Shown here: positions 25,402 to 34,440 of the stretch, piece by piece | Layout: the number at the start of each line of letters is the position of its first letter | Numbering within the stretch: position 1 is the first letter of the stretch | NCBI RefSeq assembly: GCF_023630705.1 | Contig: NZ_JALQEM010000036.1 | Location: 186,001-250,000, forward strand | Source: Caballeronia sp. GAFFF1 | GTDB lineage: Bacteria > Pseudomonadota > Gammaproteobacteria > Burkholderiales > Burkholderiaceae | Length of the DNA stretch: 64,000 nt | Direction: 5' to 3' | Notes under the pieces: generated by a model | What the model was told of the DNA's origin: nothing | Seen by the model: only the letters and a program-made list of their open reading frames with translations | The model's database searches: none | Position numbers and translations under genes: made by a program

Positions 25402-25947
25402 TTACTTCGTCAACGCGCCGAGCAGCTCTTTTTCGAGCTTCTGCGCGACGCCCGAGAGCGCGTCGCGGCTCCAGCCGGTGCGGCTGCCCGCCGCGCTCCA
25501 GACGACCTTGCCGCTTGCGACATCGACGACATCGAAGGTCAGGCCCACGGCGGGCTCGCCATCGACGCCGACCTTATAGCGCCATTCCGTCACCGTGCCG
25601 GTCAGCGCATAGCGCACGTTCTGCGAGCGCGCCCACGCGAGCGCTTTCGTGTCGATGCCGGGCTTGGCGGTATCGAAGAGCGTCTCCTCGTCGCCGGTAT
25701 CCGGATAACGCGTGAGCGCGACGCCGCCCGACGTCAGCAGACTCTGCGCGATGGCCGACGCGCGCAGTCCCGCCTGCGGCGTTTCCGTGCGATTGGTGAT
25801 CGGCAGCACGGTCCAGCTCGCGTTCTTGTCGAGCGCGGCGCTTGCGTTGTCGCTGCGATCCACCACCGCGCAGGCGTTCAACGCGAGCGCGACCCACAAG
25901 CTGCTCAATAGGCCCGCCCATCGTTCGAATTGTCGTGTCGTTTTCAT
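25402..25947 (-). CDS. pelC: Pel periplasmic lipoprotein PelC
   Basis: A 181-residue lipoprotein with signal peptide and lipobox ending ALNAC. In Pseudomonas, PelC forms a dodecameric ring under the outer membrane that funnels the cationic polymer to the PelB pore by its acidic surface. The conserved core is visible as SWTVLPITNRTETPQAG and YALTGTVTEWRYKVG. The ATG at 25947 gives the signal peptide start; it lies 49 nt after the pelB stop. Confidence 0.92.
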   Translation of the reverse strand: MKTTRQFERWAGLLSSLWVALALNACAVVDRSDNASAALDKNASWTVLPITNRTETPQAGLRASAIAQSLLTSGGVALTRYPDTGDEETLFDTAKPGIDTKALAWARSQNVRYALTGTVTEWRYKVGVDGEPAVGLTFDVVDVASGKVVWSAAGSRTGWSRDALSGVAQKLEKELLGALTK

Positions 25948-25996
25948 ATGTGCTCCGCTTGCCTCGTTTTTTCGATGCCGTGACGCGACCGCGCGG

Positions 25997-28900
25997 CTAA
26001 TACAGCCAGCGATAGCGCACGCCGTACTCCGTGAAAGCCTGCGTGCGGCCGGACGTGACCCCGGCGTGCTCGTAATACATGGTCGCCTGATCGTTGCCGA
26101 AGACGCTGCCCGCCAGTCCCACGCGCACCTGCGCCGTCCAGCCCTGATTCGAATCGTGAATCGGCCCGGCGGCGAAGAACGGCCGCCACGCGCGCGTGTA
26201 GCCTTCTTCGAGATCGTCGCCGAACGAAAACAGCAGGCCTTCCTGCGTGAAGGTCTGCGGCATGAACTGCTGCGCGGTAAGCGGCGCGCCCGCCGGCAAC
26301 AGACGCGCGAGTTGTCCGCCCGGATTGCCCGACGCGCTGTACTGCCCGTGCGTGAGCACAGCGCGAACGGTGTAGTCCGGATAATCGACGCGCAGCTTGT
26401 AGCCCGCGTTGAAATCCGCGACGGCGCCCGTGCCGAGGAACGACTTGTCCTGTCCGTAGAAGCGCGCATATTCCACGCGCCCGCCCGCGAACACATGCGG
26501 GTCCGGCCGATAATTCACGCCCACGCTCGCCAGATGCTTCACGCCGCCGACGATCAGCTGGCTCGTTTCAGTCGCCATCTGATTGAAGCCGAGCGCGTAG
26601 TTGAAGCTCAGGTTCTGCTGCTCGAAAAGCGTGCCGTCGAGGCGGAAGGTGGTGAAGTCGTCGAGCGCGTTGCGCCGGCCGATTCTCACGCGCTCGGTGT
26701 CGTCGAGGCCGAGATGCCGCCACGCGAGCGACAACTGGCGGTCGTGGCGCGGCACGTTCGGCAATGACGCGTCGCCGTGCTGATTGCGGTCTGCGTAATC
26801 GAGCGCGAGCGATTGCGTCGGAGACAGCCGCAAGCCCGCGCCGATGCCCGCCTCCGTGTACGACAGCCCGCCTTGCTCCACTACGCGAAAACGCGGCGCA
26901 ATAGCCTGCGCGTTGCGCAGCAACTGTTCGCGCAGAATCTGATTGACGATTTCGTCGTCGGGCAGCGCGAACTGCTGCTCGTAGGCATGCGTCTGCACGT
27001 CGCCGAAACGTCCGGTCGTCGCTTCGGCGTCGAGGCGATTCTGGCGCGGAATCCAGTCGGCTTCGGTATCGAGCAGGCGATTCAGCGTCGCGCGGTCGTG
27101 CTCGGCCAGCGCGATGGTCACTTCCGCATACACGGGACGCGTCGCGCTGTCGATGTACTGGCGCAGGAGCCAGAGGCTTTCGGCATCGTAGGCGTCGTGC
27201 GATTGCAGCCAGCCGAGCGCGGCCTCGCGCGCCACCGCCGAGTACACGCGACGCCGCTTTTCTTCGCGATGCGCGACGCTTTGCATCGCGTCGTCAGTGA
27301 AGGCGAACGGCGGTTGCGCAGGTTCGTCGTCCGCACTGTCGCCAACATCAGCGCGCAGCAGTTCGATCAGCACTTGCCGCGACGCGTCGCCGCCCGCGAA
27401 CTGGTCCGTGAGCCCGACCATGCGCGCGCGCAGGTCTTCGCGCTGCTCGTCGTCGAGCGTCACAGGCTGCTTGCCCTCCGCGCGCTGCGCCATCTGCTTC
27501 TTCCACACGGCGTTGCGCACGCGCCAGGCATCGTCGATGCGGCCGTTCAATTCCAGCGCGTCCGCATAGCCCAGCGCCCACAGCGGGTCGTCGCGGCGCG
27601 AGGCGGCTTCCTTGTGCATCATGTGCAGCGCGCCGCGCGCGTCGCCGAGGCGCAGATACGACGCCGCATACGGCGCCCAGAGCGTGCTGTCGCGCTCGGC
27701 ATCGCGGGCGTGGCGGGCGAGCATCGCGCGCAGTTCCGCATTGCTTCCGCGTTCGTTGAGCGCCCAGATGAGCGCGGCGCGGGCCTCGTCGTCGCCCGGA
27801 GCAAGCGCGGCGGCAGCGCGCGTGTCGGCGAGCGCGCCGTCTGGATCGCCCGCGCGACGCAGGTATTGGGCGCGAGCGAGCAAAAAGCGCGGCGAGCGCT
27901 CGGCTGCGGCGAGCGAGGCCGGATCGAGCGAGGCGAGCAACGCGCGGATGCGGCCCGTCGCGCGCGCCCGCAGATAGTCGTAGACGGCGAGTTCGAGCAG
28001 GCGTTCGTTGCCCGTCTTGCGATACGCGAACTCCGCGATGCGGCCCGCTTCGAGCGGCTGATTGTCGTAGAGCGAAACCATGGCGGAGAGATCGTCGGGC
28101 GTCGCCACGCCCGCTTGCACGAGCTTGCCGTAGCCTTCGCGCGCCTTGCCGTCCTGCTGATCGACGGTGGCGAGCATCGCGTAAAAGCGCCAGAAGTCGG
28201 CATCCGGTGCGGGGGCGCGGCTCTTTGCCGAATCGAGGACGGCGAGGGAGCGGTCGAACTGCGTGCGCGTGTAGTACATCAGGCTCAGTTTCAGCGCGTA
28301 CGCCGAATCGGGTCCGAACTCGCGCATCAGGCGCTCGTAGGTCGCGATGGCGAGGTCGTCGTCGCCCTTGCGTTCGGCGAGTCGGGCATAGCGTTCCAGC
28401 ACTGGCCGGCGATAGGCGCCGTTCGCGCGGGTTTGCAGGAAGCGCAGGGCGGCGTCCGGATCGGCCTGCGCTTCGTACGCGCTCACCACGCGGTCGAGCC
28501 GCTTCATGTCGCCCGGCGCGCGGTCCGATTCGTGGATCGCGGCGGCGAGCATCGCGTCGTTGTCGCCGAGCGCGGGCGCGAGGCGCTGGACCTGCTTCCA
28601 GTCGCGCTCGCCGTTGCGCGCGCGGGCGAGCGCGAGATAGTTGGCGAGCGCGACATCGGGCGCGTGATTCCACTCGGCGACCTGCGCGAGCCGCTCCCGC
28701 CATTCGGTCGATGCCGGGTCGCGTTTCACTGCGTCCTGCGCGACGCGCTGGGCGCTCGCGAGATCGCCGTTGGCAAGGAACACTTTGAAGCCGAGTTCGT
28801 AGTCCGATGCTTCGATGGGCGCGGACGGTTCCTGATTCGCTACGCGGAGAATCGAGAAGGCGTCGCGGGCGCGGAGGACGGCGGGGATCGCGTGGGCGCG

Positions 28901-30406
28901 GCCGTTCATGCAGGCGCGTGTGCACAGAAACGGCGCTTGCGATACGGCAGTCTTGGGCTTCGTTGCGTTCGTCGTGTTTTTTGCTGCGCTTATCGCAGGC
29001 GCTGCGGTCGACACGTAGCTCGCGCGCAAGGCGCTCGCCTCGTTGGCCGCGTTCCCCACAGTTCCCACATTCAGCACGCTTGCCGCGTGCGCTACGCTCA
29101 CTGCGGGCGAAGCGTTCGCCGCAAAGACTGCATTTTGCATGCTCTTCGCGTTCGCTGCGTTCGCTGCGTTCGCAGCGCTCATCGCGCTTTTCGCACTTCT
29201 TGCCTCCGCCGCGCTGACCACGCTCGCCTCGTTGGCCGCGTTCCCCACGGTTCCCGCGTTCAGCACGCTTCCCGCGTGCGCTGCGCTCACTGCGGGCGAA
29301 GCGTTCACCGCAAAGACTGCATTTTGCATGCTCTTCGCGTTCGCTGCGCTCGCTGCGTTTCTCGCGCTCGTCGCATCGGCCGCGTTGAGCCCGCTTCCCG
29401 CGTCTCCCGGACCTACCACGAGCAGAGCGTTCCCTGCATTTCCCACGCTCGTCCCGCTCCGCACGTTCCGCACGCCCTCGGCCAACCGCACCGCCTCGCG
29501 CCCCCGACCCCACCCCGCGAGCCTCGACACACCGTCGCGCCGCTCGCGCGACGACATGTCCAGCAGGCGTCGCGCGTAGCGGTCCGCGATATCGGGCCGG
29601 CCCGCCGAGAGCGCGAGCCGCGTCAGATAACGCAGCGTCTCGCGGTCGCGCGAGAGCGAACCGAGATGCGCGTCGGCAGCGGCCAACGCATCGGCGGGAC
29701 GGTTGGCCGACTGCAACGCCTGCAACGCGGACAGGAATAGGCGTCGCTCGTCGTCGCGCGTTGCGGCGTGAGCCTGCGCCGCGAAGAACGCATCGGCGGC
29801 GCCCGCGTAGTCGCCCGCAGCGAGTTTCAGTTGCGCGCCTTGTGCGAGCCAGCGCGGCGCCTGCGCCGGCTCCATCCGCGCGAGCCGCTCGTAGTAGCGC
29901 CCGGCAAGCGCGCTGTCGTTCAACGCACGCGCCTTCTTCGCGAAGGTTTCCATCTGCGCGGCATCCCACGGCTTGTCGAGCGCATCGGCGAGCAGGGCGT
30001 CGAGTTCCGCAAGCCGCGCCGCCCGGTGCGGATCGCCCGGCTTGAGCGCATAAGCCTGCGTCTCGGCGAGGTCGATGCGCGTGCGCAACGCGCTCGACTG
30101 CGCCTGCGGATCGGACGAAACGGACAGACGGCGCAGCATTCTCTGCGCGTCCGCGATGCGCTGCGCTTTCAGATACTCCTGCGTCAGCTCGGTCAGGACT
30201 TCGGCATTGTCCGGCTCGATGCGCAGCCACGCTTCAAGATAAGCGACGGTCAGCGTGTCGACCTGACGGCCTTCGAGCAGCCGCTCTTCCAGCCGCTCGC
30301 GAGGAAACGCGAGCACGAGCATGAGCCCGACCAGCAGCCCGAAAGCCGCGACGACGAACGGCGAAAAAAGCCGCTGGCGGTCAGGTTGCGCAGACGACAT
30401 CGACAT
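25997..30406 (-). CDS. pelB: Pel outer-membrane export protein PelB with a repeat-rich insertion
   Basis: A 1469-residue protein combining an N-terminal membrane anchor (about 14-34), a very long periplasmic TPR superhelix and a C-terminal 16-strand beta-barrel ending in the aromatic YRWLY that the outer-membrane insertion machinery recognises. The TPR region binds PelA and guides the polymer to the pore. It is about 275 residues longer than Pseudomonas PelB (1193). Much of the excess is a low-complexity Ala/Asn/Ser/Val-rich stretch at about residues 313-488 that contains two copies of a roughly 63-residue repeat unit and interrupts the TPR pattern. The frame stays open throughout. The ATG at 30406 (or 30400) lies inside the 3' end of pelA, so the two are coupled. 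Confidence 0.93.
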   Translation of the reverse strand: MSMSSAQPDRQRLFSPFVVAAFGLLVGLMLVLAFPRERLEERLLEGRQVDTLTVAYLEAWLRIEPDNAEVLTELTQEYLKAQRIADAQRMLRRLSVSSDPQAQSSALRTRIDLAETQAYALKPGDPHRAARLAELDALLADALDKPWDAAQMETFAKKARALNDSALAGRYYERLARMEPAQAPRWLAQGAQLKLAAGDYAGAADAFFAAQAHAATRDDERRLFLSALQALQSANRPADALAAADAHLGSLSRDRETLRYLTRLALSAGRPDIADRYARRLLDMSSRERRDGVSRLAGWGRGREAVRLAEGVRNVRSGTSVGNAGNALLVVGPGDAGSGLNAADATSARNAASAANAKSMQNAVFAVNASPAVSAAHAGSVLNAGTVGNAANEASVVSAAEARSAKSAMSAANAANAANAKSMQNAVFAANASPAVSVAHAASVLNVGTVGNAANEASALRASYVSTAAPAISAAKNTTNATKPKTAVSQAPFLCTRACMNGRAHAIPAVLRARDAFSILRVANQEPSAPIEASDYELGFKVFLANGDLASAQRVAQDAVKRDPASTEWRERLAQVAEWNHAPDVALANYLALARARNGERDWKQVQRLAPALGDNDAMLAAAIHESDRAPGDMKRLDRVVSAYEAQADPDAALRFLQTRANGAYRRPVLERYARLAERKGDDDLAIATYERLMREFGPDSAYALKLSLMYYTRTQFDRSLAVLDSAKSRAPAPDADFWRFYAMLATVDQQDGKAREGYGKLVQAGVATPDDLSAMVSLYDNQPLEAGRIAEFAYRKTGNERLLELAVYDYLRARATGRIRALLASLDPASLAAAERSPRFLLARAQYLRRAGDPDGALADTRAAAALAPGDDEARAALIWALNERGSNAELRAMLARHARDAERDSTLWAPYAASYLRLGDARGALHMMHKEAASRRDDPLWALGYADALELNGRIDDAWRVRNAVWKKQMAQRAEGKQPVTLDDEQREDLRARMVGLTDQFAGGDASRQVLIELLRADVGDSADDEPAQPPFAFTDDAMQSVAHREEKRRRVYSAVAREAALGWLQSHDAYDAESLWLLRQYIDSATRPVYAEVTIALAEHDRATLNRLLDTEADWIPRQNRLDAEATTGRFGDVQTHAYEQQFALPDDEIVNQILREQLLRNAQAIAPRFRVVEQGGLSYTEAGIGAGLRLSPTQSLALDYADRNQHGDASLPNVPRHDRQLSLAWRHLGLDDTERVRIGRRNALDDFTTFRLDGTLFEQQNLSFNYALGFNQMATETSQLIVGGVKHLASVGVNYRPDPHVFAGGRVEYARFYGQDKSFLGTGAVADFNAGYKLRVDYPDYTVRAVLTHGQYSASGNPGGQLARLLPAGAPLTAQQFMPQTFTQEGLLFSFGDDLEEGYTRAWRPFFAAGPIHDSNQGWTAQVRVGLAGSVFGNDQATMYYEHAGVTSGRTQAFTEYGVRYRWLY
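29034..29350 (-). repeat. Imperfect tandem repeat inside pelB (period 189 bp)
   Basis: Copies at about 29034-29160 and 29223-29350 are close to 90% alike by eye and offset by 189 bp, exactly 63 codons. In the PelB frame they encode NAKSMQNAVFA(V/A)NASPAVS followed by SVLN(A/V)GTVGNAANEAS (about residues 353-395 and 416-458). Between and around them are GCGTTCGCTGCG-type micro-repeats. Confidence 0.8.
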
Positions 30407-33395
30407 GAACGGGATTCGTTGCGTGAGCAGAGCCGGACGGCGAATACACGCGCCGTCCCTGCGCCGTGCCGGGCGCGAGCGGGCGGCCATCCGCCTTCAC
30501 GATGCAAGCGTTCGCGCGCGCCTCGCCGCCGATGGCGAAGCGCGGCGCGGCGTGCGACGCGAGATCGAACGAGAAGCCTCGCTCCGTGCGCGAGAAGTGA
30601 TCGATCACGCCGTTGGCTTCCGCGAGATAGGGCAGCTTCGCGGCGCGCGCGGCATCGATTACGCGAAAGCGGGCGTCGGCGCCCGTCAGATGCACATACA
30701 CGCCGCCCGGCCCCGGCAGATAGCCCGCCACGCCCTCGGCGCTCGCGAGATCGGGCGCGCGTCCTTCGGGCAGCCGCACGGTGCGCAGCGCGCCGCTGCC
30801 GTGAATGCGCCAGAAGTCGCCGTCGCGCGAAATGTTCATGCGCTCGAAGTCGAGCACCTTTTGCGCGTATTCGGATACGTAGACAGGCATCAGCGGTTGC
30901 GCGGACAGCGTGCGATACACGTCCGACAACGCCTTCACCGATGCGTACTTGGTGCCCGAGAACATGTGGTAATAGACATCGACCGGCTTGAAGCGGATAG
31001 GGTGCTCGGTCATGTCGAACGTTTCCAGCACGCGTTCGTAACCGTAGTACGGACCCTGCCAGAGCGCGGTGTACGCCTCCTCGTTTTGATTCGGCGCGAA
31101 CACCTGAAAAAAGCCATTCTTGTCCACCCCGAGCGGCGCAATGGCGGCCCAGCTCGGATAGCGTTTCGTGATGAGCGTGTCGCCGCCGTTCATGTTGTAG
31201 ACGCCCGCGTTGTCCGCCGCCTCGATGACCGGCGCGGGCACCTGACAGTCGCCGCTCCACAGCAGCACTTTCACGCGCTTGCCGGCGGGCGCGAGCCGGT
31301 CGATATAGCGGATCGACCCGCCGATCTCGCGGTCGGTGTCGTACCGGTAGCCGGGAATGTCGATGGACAGGCCGTTGTAGTTCGCGCGGCTGCCGCCCTC
31401 GGCCGTGTCGGTATCGCCGCCGGACTTGCCGAGGCCGGTCACGCGCATCCACTGCAACGGATGCGTGTACGTGTGGCTCGCCATCTCCACGTTCGGCAAC
31501 GCGAAAATTTCCCGCGCGATCGCGCGCAGGCGCAGCGCATCTTTGGGGTACGGGCCATCGTCGGAGATCTCGCCTTCGATGACGGAGACGGTCGTTGGCA
31601 GGCCGAACTGACGGATGACATTGTAGAGCGCATCGCCGGAATACTGCGGCGGGGCGGATGTCGAGACTTTCATCGGCCCGCCGTTCACGGCGAATTCGGC
31701 GCGCGAGGCGAGGCCGTCGCCGTCGATATGCGTCATCAGAAGACGCCGGCCGTTCTCCGTCGTAGGATCGGGCGCGGGCATGTCGTCGGGCAGGCGCAGC
31801 GCCGCGCGAAAAAAGCGTATGGGTTGCAGCACCCAGCGCGCTTCGTTCGCCATCGGCATGTCGAACACGGCGAACGGGCGCATCGCGTAGCCGCCCCACG
31901 GCGTGATGGCGGCGGCGTCGATGGCGAAGTCGTTGCCCGCATCCGCCGACGCGAGCCTGAGCAGCGAATGGCTGCGCGGGCCGGCGCGCACATTCGTCGT
32001 GTCGTGCGGATCGGGCTGCGGCTTCATCTCGAAGCCCATCATCGACGCGTCCATCGATTCGACGCGCAAACGATTGCCCGGGCGGCCTGCGACGGGCACC
32101 AGATCGAGCTTCTGCGCGAGCGCGCCCTGAATGTCGATGCCGAATGTCGTCAGCATCGCGACCGGCACGTGATGATCGACCTGCGTTTCGAGCCAGTCGT
32201 GAAACGCCGCGGGATCCGGCGCGGGCGAGTCCAGCCACATGACGATGCCGGCGTACCGGCTCGACAAGTCGCCCTCGGGCAGCGGCTTCGCGATATCCGC
32301 GAACTCGACGCGGTAGCCGAGCCAGTTGAGCGGCATCGAAACGTAACGCACGCCGGCGGTCACGTTGAGGCTCGCACCAGGCTGCACGTTCTGCACGACG
32401 AGGATCGTGCGCGGCACGTCGCGCCGGGCGGCGGTATCGGATGCGGACAGCGAGGCGGAGAGCGGCGCGGCGCTTTCATTTGTCGCCGATGGCGCGCGCG
32501 CCGGGCCGGTGCCGACGGTCTGCAAAGCGCCGTCGGTGACATACGGAATGATGCCCTGCGCGCTGATGTTGCGGATCGCGTCGTTCGTGCAGGCGCGGTC
32601 CGCGGGCGGGCAGTAGTCGATGGAGAGCACCGGCAGGCCGTATCGCTCGCGCAGTGTCCGGGCTTGCGCCAGCAGCCAGTCGCGGTCCGCTTCGGGCACC
32701 GCGACGTAACGCTTTCTCGCCTGATTCCATCCGCGATACAGCGATTCGAAGGCGACCGCATAGGCCAGATCGTGCACGTCGGGCATCAGTTCGAAGCCGC
32801 GATTGAAGATGAGCCGCGCATCGGGATAACGCGTCTTCAGCGCGCGAATGACGGCGACGAGTCCCGCTTGCTGGCGGGAACGCTCGGCGTCGGTCGTGGC
32901 GATCGTCTGGTACGAGTCCAGAGTGTCGAGAAAAAACCCGCGATAGCCCTTGCCCCACAACGGCGCGATGACGTGCTGAACGAAGAACTGCGGCCATCCG
33001 GGCGCGGTCTGGTCGATGACGCGCGACGCCCACGCCGCATTGCTGCCCTTGAGCCACGCCGGCGGCATGTCCTTGAAGTACGCGCGCGAGGGCGTCACTT
33101 CGCCCACGCTCACGTAGGCGAGCCACTTCGACGAGCCGGAAGCCGGCGCATGCGCAACGGGATCGAAGCCGGTGTCCGGTTCGACGACGACGTGATCGAA
33201 CGAAGCGAGCTGCCCGACCGGCACCGGCGCGCCATAAAACAGCGCGATCGACGGCTGCGGGGAAGGCGGGGAAGGCAGGGAAGGCAGGGCAATAGCGTCA
33301 TCCGCGCGCGCGCAGGCGAACGTCAACGAGGCGGCTACGAGTGCCGCCATCTTGCGCCAGAGGCCGCGTCGCACACCAATGCTTGCCTCGCGCAT
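30381..33395 (-). CDS. pelA: Pel polysaccharide hydrolase/deacetylase PelA
   Basis: A 1004-residue periplasmic enzyme. After a signal peptide (cleavage near ACARA-DD, about 31) comes the alpha-1,4-N-acetylgalactosaminidase domain, with the catalytic Glu217 in VAFESLYRGW (Glu218 in Pseudomonas). A central region follows, then the CE-type deacetylase with metal/catalytic residues H556-I-D558-G-D560 and H641-TYT-H645. This domain makes the polymer cationic by removing acetyl groups. It is the first gene of the pel operon; pelB begins within its last codons. The start at 33395 is the most upstream ATG giving a signal peptide; Met16 is a possible alternative. Confidence 0.95.
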   Translation of the reverse strand: MREASIGVRRGLWRKMAALVAASLTFACARADDAIALPSLPSPPSPQPSIALFYGAPVPVGQLASFDHVVVEPDTGFDPVAHAPASGSSKWLAYVSVGEVTPSRAYFKDMPPAWLKGSNAAWASRVIDQTAPGWPQFFVQHVIAPLWGKGYRGFFLDTLDSYQTIATTDAERSRQQAGLVAVIRALKTRYPDARLIFNRGFELMPDVHDLAYAVAFESLYRGWNQARKRYVAVPEADRDWLLAQARTLRERYGLPVLSIDYCPPADRACTNDAIRNISAQGIIPYVTDGALQTVGTGPARAPSATNESAAPLSASLSASDTAARRDVPRTILVVQNVQPGASLNVTAGVRYVSMPLNWLGYRVEFADIAKPLPEGDLSSRYAGIVMWLDSPAPDPAAFHDWLETQVDHHVPVAMLTTFGIDIQGALAQKLDLVPVAGRPGNRLRVESMDASMMGFEMKPQPDPHDTTNVRAGPRSHSLLRLASADAGNDFAIDAAAITPWGGYAMRPFAVFDMPMANEARWVLQPIRFFRAALRLPDDMPAPDPTTENGRRLLMTHIDGDGLASRAEFAVNGGPMKVSTSAPPQYSGDALYNVIRQFGLPTTVSVIEGEISDDGPYPKDALRLRAIAREIFALPNVEMASHTYTHPLQWMRVTGLGKSGGDTDTAEGGSRANYNGLSIDIPGYRYDTDREIGGSIRYIDRLAPAGKRVKVLLWSGDCQVPAPVIEAADNAGVYNMNGGDTLITKRYPSWAAIAPLGVDKNGFFQVFAPNQNEEAYTALWQGPYYGYERVLETFDMTEHPIRFKPVDVYYHMFSGTKYASVKALSDVYRTLSAQPLMPVYVSEYAQKVLDFERMNISRDGDFWRIHGSGALRTVRLPEGRAPDLASAEGVAGYLPGPGGVYVHLTGADARFRVIDAARAAKLPYLAEANGVIDHFSRTERGFSFDLASHAAPRFAIGGEARANACIVKADGRPLAPGTAQGRRVYSPSGSAHATNPVHVDVVCAT

Positions 33396-33519
33396 TATGC
33401 AGGGCAGACGCCGGCCCGGTCGGCGGCGGCGCCTTCTATTGCAACGGGCTCGGAGTGAATGTGCGTTGGTTTCATATCGCTCGGGCCTTCACGGTCTGCA
33501 TGGAGTCCTGTTCAATGTG

Positions 33520-33912
33520 TCACGTGGGCGGCGCACTGTAAGCACGGTCGGCGTCGCACAGATATCGCAGTAACGGGGCGAGTTTTTCCGCGTCCGTCGG
33601 CTTGGCGCAGTAGGCATCGAAACCGGCTTGCCTTGCTGCCTGGAGATCGCCGGGTGTCGAAAGCGCCGAATGGCCCACGAGTACCGGTTGCGTGAGCGTG
33701 GTCGATGCGCGCAGGCAGGCGGCGACCTGCAACCCCGACCAATCCGGCATCCAGATATCCAGCAGCACGATATCGGGCCGCCAGCGTTCCGACGCCTCGA
33801 TGGCCTGCCGGCCACTATAAACGACTTGGGTCGGAAAGCCATCGACGGCGAGCACCATCCCGATGGCGTCGGCCGTATCGACATAGTCGTCGACCACAAG
33901 CACGCGCGGCAT
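33520..33912 (-). CDS. Single-domain response regulator upstream of pelA
   Basis: A CheY-like receiver of about 130 residues with no output domain. Acidic pocket residues are in VLVVDDYVD, the phospho-acceptor Asp is in IVLLDIWMPDWSG, and Lys is in CAKPTDAEK. I start it at 33912, directly before the first strand; ATGs at 33978 or 33993 would add an uncharacteristic Cys/Arg-rich tail. It lies 124 nt upstream of pelA on the same strand, so it may feed into biofilm control or be co-transcribed, but no DNA-binding or GGDEF/EAL domain is attached. The closest domain analogues are phosphorelay shuttles. Confidence 0.8.
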   Translation of the reverse strand: MPRVLVVDDYVDTADAIGMVLAVDGFPTQVVYSGRQAIEASERWRPDIVLLDIWMPDWSGLQVAACLRASTTLTQPVLVGHSALSTPGDLQAARQAGFDAYCAKPTDAEKLAPLLRYLCDADRAYSAPPT

Positions 33913-34002
33913 CCCGCCGTGGCATCGGCGGCGTGTCCAGATCGCACACTTGGGAGAAACTTCAAAATCATCGCGCATTACGCCGCGCCCCATATGTGCG
34001 AA

Positions 34003-34027
34003 AGCCGCGTCTGTCGGGCACGCGGCT
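34003..34027 (-). terminator. Possible terminator after the CsbD gene
   Basis: The 8-bp stem AGCCGCGT / ACGCGGCT with a 9-nt loop is followed on the minus strand by TTTC. It lies 35 bp after the CsbD stop and just before the response regulator gene. Confidence 0.45.
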
Positions 34028-34061
34028 CGTTGTTCAAACCCGCATGGCTGCGGGGCTGCGG

Positions 34062-34241
34062 CTAGCGCTGGTCCTTCTTGACGTCTTCCTTCACGTCGCC
34101 GTACTGCTTGCGGGCTTCGCCTACGCCCTGCTGCACCTGACCCTTCACTTCCTGGCTGGTGTCGCCTGTCATGTTGCCGACGGCTTCGTTGACGTTCCCC
34201 TTCACCTTCTCGGCAGTACCCTTGACCTGGTCCTTGTTCAT
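34062..34241 (-). CDS. CsbD family small stress protein
   Basis: A 59-residue, highly charged, Lys/Glu/Gln-rich protein with no hydrophobic segment. The start MNKDQVKGTAEKVKGNVNEA is diagnostic of the CsbD family (PF05532), small proteins induced by general stress in many bacteria whose biochemical function is unknown. The ATG at 34241 is preceded by AGGAGAAACACC. It sits between a CheB-CheR fusion gene and the pel-proximal response regulator. Confidence 0.9.
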   Translation of the reverse strand: MNKDQVKGTAEKVKGNVNEAVGNMTGDTSQEVKGQVQQGVGEARKQYGDVKEDVKKDQR

Positions 34242-34440
34242 GGTGTTTCTCCTATCGGTTACGTGGGGGTGACCACGCTTTTGTATGAGCAAGGATCGGG
34301 CCTGTTATTCGTGATGCGCAAAAGCCCGAGTATTACGGGGTTACGGACCGTCGAAGCCGGTGGACCCAGCGCTTTTCATGGCGAATCCGGGCAATTCTTG
34401 CAAGCAAGCGCCTGGCGCTCGCGCGCGCGGAGCGTTGGAC

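Noticed and set aside
29034..29350. Repeats in pelB as a possible CRISPR array.
   Set aside because: Only two long, imperfect, in-frame copies with coding sequence between them; no short identical repeats with unique spacers and no cas genes.
26777..29740. A 987-codon open frame on the plus strand opposite pelB.
   Set aside because: Arg/Ala/Val-rich composition with no domain pattern, no ribosome site and complete overlap with a well-supported pelB. It is a shadow of GC-rich codon bias.
30321..33458. A 1045-codon plus-strand frame opposite pelA.
   Set aside because: Same reason: a low-information, Arg/His/Val-rich translation, while the minus strand shows the PelA catalytic residues.
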